A stretch of 64,000 nucleotides of DNA, from the NCBI RefSeq assembly GCF_902833055.1, contig NZ_CADFEJ010000003.1, positions 124,001 to 188,000 of the forward strand, written 5' to 3'. The stretch comes from Burkholderia territorii. GTDB taxonomy: Bacteria > Pseudomonadota > Gammaproteobacteria > Burkholderiales > Burkholderiaceae. The notes under the pieces are model-generated. The model did not search any database. It was not told the DNA's origin and saw only the letters and a program-made list of their open reading frames with translations. A program made the position numbers and the translations under genes. The first letter of the stretch is position 1. Each line of letters opens with the position of its first letter. Below, piece by piece: positions 61,671 through 64,000 of the stretch.

Positions 61671-64000
61671 TTACGCAGGCAACCGATCGAGTTGAGCGCG
61701 CAGCTTGTCCAGCGTACTCTGGAATTCGGCGACGCGCTTCTGCTCCTGTTCGACCACGGCGGGCGGCGCTTTCGCGACGAACGCCTCGTTGCCGAGCTTC
61801 GCATTGCACTTCGCGATCTCGCCCGTCAGGCGCGCGATTTCCTTCGACAGGCGCTCGCGTTCGGCCGCGACGTCGATTTCCACCTTCAGTACCAGCTTGT
61901 TCGGGCCCACGATCGCGATCGGCGCGCCGTGCGCCGCCTGGTCGAGCGTCGCTTCGTCGGCCAGGATCTGCACTTCCGACAGGCGCGCCAGCGCCTGGAC
62001 GTACGGCGCGAACGAGCGCAGGCGCTCGGCGTCGCCGGCCGCGAGCAGTGGCACCTTGGTCGCCGGCGACAGGTTCATCTCGCCGCGCAGGTTGCGGCAT
62101 GCGTCGACGATCGCCTTCAGGTCGGCTGCCCATTGTTCGGACACCTCGTCGATCTTCTGCAGGTTCGCGACCGGGTACGCCTGCGTCATCAGCGACGCTT
62201 CGCCTTCGCGCTTGCCTTGCGGGTAGCGGCCGGCGAGCGGTGCGACCTTCTGCCAGAGCGCCTCGGTGATGAACGGAATGATCGGGTGTGCGAGGCGCAG
62301 CACGGTTTCGAGCACGCGCAGCAGCGTGCGGCGCGTCGCGCGCTGCTGCTCCGGCGTGCCGTTCTGGATCTGCACCTTCGCGAGTTCGAGGTACCAGTCG
62401 CAGTACTCGTCCCACACGAACTTGTAGATGCTGGTGGCGATGTTGTCGAAGCGGTAATCGGCAAAGCCCTTCGCGATGTCGGCCTCGGTGCGCTGCAGGA
62501 GCGACACGATCCAGCGGTCGGCCGCCGAGAAGTCGAGGTAGCCGCCGGGGCCGCAGTCGCCCGCGCCGCAGACTTCGGGCTTGTCGGCACCGCAGTCGTG
62601 GCCTTCGCAGTTCATCAGCACGAAGCGCGTCGCGTTCCACAGCTTGTTGCAGAAATTGCGATAGCCTTCGCAGCGCGCGAGGTCGAAGTTCACGTTGCGG
62701 CCGAGGGTCGCCATCGACGCCATCGTGAAGCGCAGCGCGTCGGTGCCGAACGCGGGGATGCCGTCCGGGAATTCCTTGCGCGTCTTCTTCTCGATGGTGG
62801 CGGCCTGCTTCGGGTTCATCAGGCCCGTCGTGCGCTTCGCGACCAGCGTTTCGAGGTCGATGCCGTCGACGATGTCGATCGGGTCGAGCGTGTTGCCCTT
62901 GCTCTTCGACATCTTCTGGCCTTCCGCGTCGCGCACGAGGCCGTGCACGTAGACGGTATGGAACGGTACCTTGCCGGTGAAGTGCGTCGTCATCATCACC
63001 ATCCGGGCAACCCAGAAGAAGATGATGTCGAAGCCGGTGACGAGCACCGACGACGGCAGGAAGTGCTTCAGTTCGGGCGTTTCGTTCGGCCAGCCGAGCG
63101 ACGAGAACGGCACGAGCGCCGACGAGAACCACGTGTCGAGCACGTCCTCGTCGCGCTTGAGCGCGCCGGTGTAGCCCTTGGCGGCGGCCTGCGCGCGCGC
63201 CTCTTCCTCGTTGCGCGCGACGAACACTTCGCCGTTCTCGCCGTACCACGCGGGAATCTGGTGACCCCACCAGAGCTGGCGCGAGATGCACCAGTCCTGG
63301 ATGTTCTCGAGCCACTGGTAGTAGGTGGTCGTCCAGTTTTCCGGCACGAACTTGATCTGGCCGTTGCGCACGACGTCGAGCGACGTTTCGGTGATCGACT
63401 TGCCCGGGTTGAACGTGCCTTCCGGCGCCGGCTTCGTCATCGCGACGAACCACTGGTCGGTCAGCATCGGCTCGATCACGACACCCGTGCGATCGCCGCG
63501 CGGCACCATCAGCTTGTGCGGCTTCACGGAATCGAGGAAGCCCTGCGCGTCGAGATCGGCGACGATCGCCTTGCGCGCGTCGAAGCGGTCGAGGCCGCGA
63601 TACTGCTCGGGGCCGTTGTCGTTGATCTTCGCGTCGAGCGTCAGGATCTCGATCGGCGCGAGGTTGTGGCGCAGGCCGACCTGGTAGTCGTTGAAGTCGT
63701 GCGCGGGCGTGACCTTCACGACGCCCGTGCCGAACTCGCGGTCGACGTAGTCGTCGGCAATCACCGGGATCTCGCGGCCCGTCAGCGGCAGCGTGACGAG
63801 CTTGCCGATCAGGTGCGCGTAGCGCTCGTCTTCCGGATGAACCATCAGCGCGACGTCGCCGAGCATCGTTTCCGGGCGCGTGGTCGCGACGGTCAGCGAA
63901 CCCGAGCCGTCGACGAGCGGGTAGCGGATGTGCCACAGGTGGCCGTTTTCCTCCTCGCTCGCGACCTCGAGATCCGACACCGCGGTGAGCAGCACCGGAT
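61671..64000 (-). CDS. valS: Valyl-tRNA synthetase (N-terminus beyond window edge)
   Basis: About 776 C-terminal residues are visible and the frame is open to base 64000, so the first part, including the HIGH motif, is missing. The class I core shows [20 protein letters not shown] in the editing domain, then [20 protein letters not shown] and KMSKS in [10 protein letters not shown]. The anticodon-binding helices follow, and the C-terminal coiled coil ([20 protein letters not shown] onward) is typical of ValRS. It charges tRNA-Val. The stop is 87 bases upstream of the galU start on the same strand. Confidence 0.96.
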   Translation of the reverse strand, partial: PVLLTAVSDLEVASEEENGHLWHIRYPLVDGSGSLTVATTRPETMLGDVALMVHPEDERYAHLIGKLVTLPLTGREIPVIADDYVDREFGTGVVKVTPAHDFNDYQVGLRHNLAPIEILTLDAKINDNGPEQYRGLDRFDARKAIVADLDAQGFLDSVKPHKLMVPRGDRTGVVIEPMLTDQWFVAMTKPAPEGTFNPGKSITETSLDVVRNGQIKFVPENWTTTYYQWLENIQDWCISRQLWWGHQIPAWYGENGEVFVARNEEEARAQAAAKGYTGALKRDEDVLDTWFSSALVPFSSLGWPNETPELKHFLPSSVLVTGFDIIFFWVARMVMMTTHFTGKVPFHTVYVHGLVRDAEGQKMSKSKGNTLDPIDIVDGIDLETLVAKRTTGLMNPKQAATIEKKTRKEFPDGIPAFGTDALRFTMASMATLGRNVNFDLARCEGYRNFCNKLWNATRFVLMNCEGHDCGADKPEVCGAGDCGPGGYLDFSAADRWIVSLLQRTEADIAKGFADYRFDNIATSIYKFVWDEYCDWYLELAKVQIQNGTPEQQRATRRTLLRVLETVLRLAHPIIPFITEALWQKVAPLAGRYPQGKREGEASLMTQAYPVANLQKIDEVSEQWAADLKAIVDACRNLRGEMNLSPATKVPLLAAGDAERLRSFAPYVQALARLSEVQILADEATLDQAAHGAPIAIVGPNKLVLKVEIDVAAERERLSKEIARLTGEIAKCNAKLGNEAFVAKAPPAVVEQEQKRVAEFQSTLDKLRAQLDRLPA

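Noticed and set aside
61594..63936. 780-residue minus-strand frame overlapping valS
   Set aside because: A shifted frame of valS; the true frame carries the KMSKS and editing motifs and runs off the window edge.

Overview
The window is a GC-rich beta-proteobacterial chromosome segment. Its gene content fits Burkholderia, most likely the Burkholderia cepacia complex, on the main chromosome. This rests on housekeeping genes (glnS, alaS, galU, valS), an intact proteobacterial myo-inositol locus, a type VI secretion vgrG module, and protein sequences that read as Burkholderia orthologues. No rRNA, tRNA, CRISPR array, insertion sequence or integrase was seen.

Layout. (1) 1-2803: a Na+/H+ antiporter cut by the window edge, with a XapX-domain membrane protein just upstream on the same strand, then a divergent YcaC-type hydrolase. 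(2) 2822-9507: a LysR regulator divergent from a tightly packed six-gene unit: a second XapX protein, a YtcJ-like amidohydrolase with a Cys/His-rich tail, DoxX, a secreted VOC protein, a YoaK/DUF1275 protein and an outer-membrane channel. It looks like an uptake and degradation operon for an unidentified compound. (3) 9536-13836: AcpA-type acid phosphatase lipoprotein, di-heme cytochrome c peroxidase, a small secreted protein and a Nudix hydrolase. (4) 13889-20964: glnS, a glycine-zipper lipoprotein, a serine hydrolase, a CaiB/BaiF CoA-transferase and alaS. (5) 21230-27692: a visibly more AT-rich T6SS module made of vgrG, a phospholipase D (Tle5) effector and a Sel1-repeat immunity candidate. 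(6) 27878-35934: LysR/MFS pair, Nudix hydrolase, thioesterase, a branched-chain amino-acid-type ABC transporter (livHMGF without a binding protein) and an SDR. (7) 35955-53205: the inositol regulon. iolC-aldolase fusion, iolD, iolE, iolB and a UPF0303 gene run leftward. The inositol ABC importer, sugar isomerase-like genes, iolG, another dehydrogenase and the RpiR-type regulator run rightward. The mmsA/iolA gene closes the pathway. (8) 53314-60639: LysR, TusA-like protein, an orphan ORF, then an OmpR regulator / FecR-LysM protein / CHASE2 histidine kinase operon and a DUF4136 lipoprotein. (9) 60699-64000: galU and most of valS, both leftward.

How they work together. The inositol region supplies import, oxidation (IolG), dehydration (IolE), ring opening (IolD), isomerisation (IolB), phosphorylation and aldol cleavage (IolC fusion), and malonate-semialdehyde oxidation (IolA). 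Candidate IolR operators of the form GGAA-N6-TTCC lie in the divergent iolC/importer intergenic region and upstream of the regulator. The most distinctive observations are the paired loss of consensus residues in the Liv ATPases (predicting one active and one degenerate ATP site), the Cys/His tail on the amidohydrolase, the RR/FecR/CHASE2 operon and the T6SS effector-immunity module.
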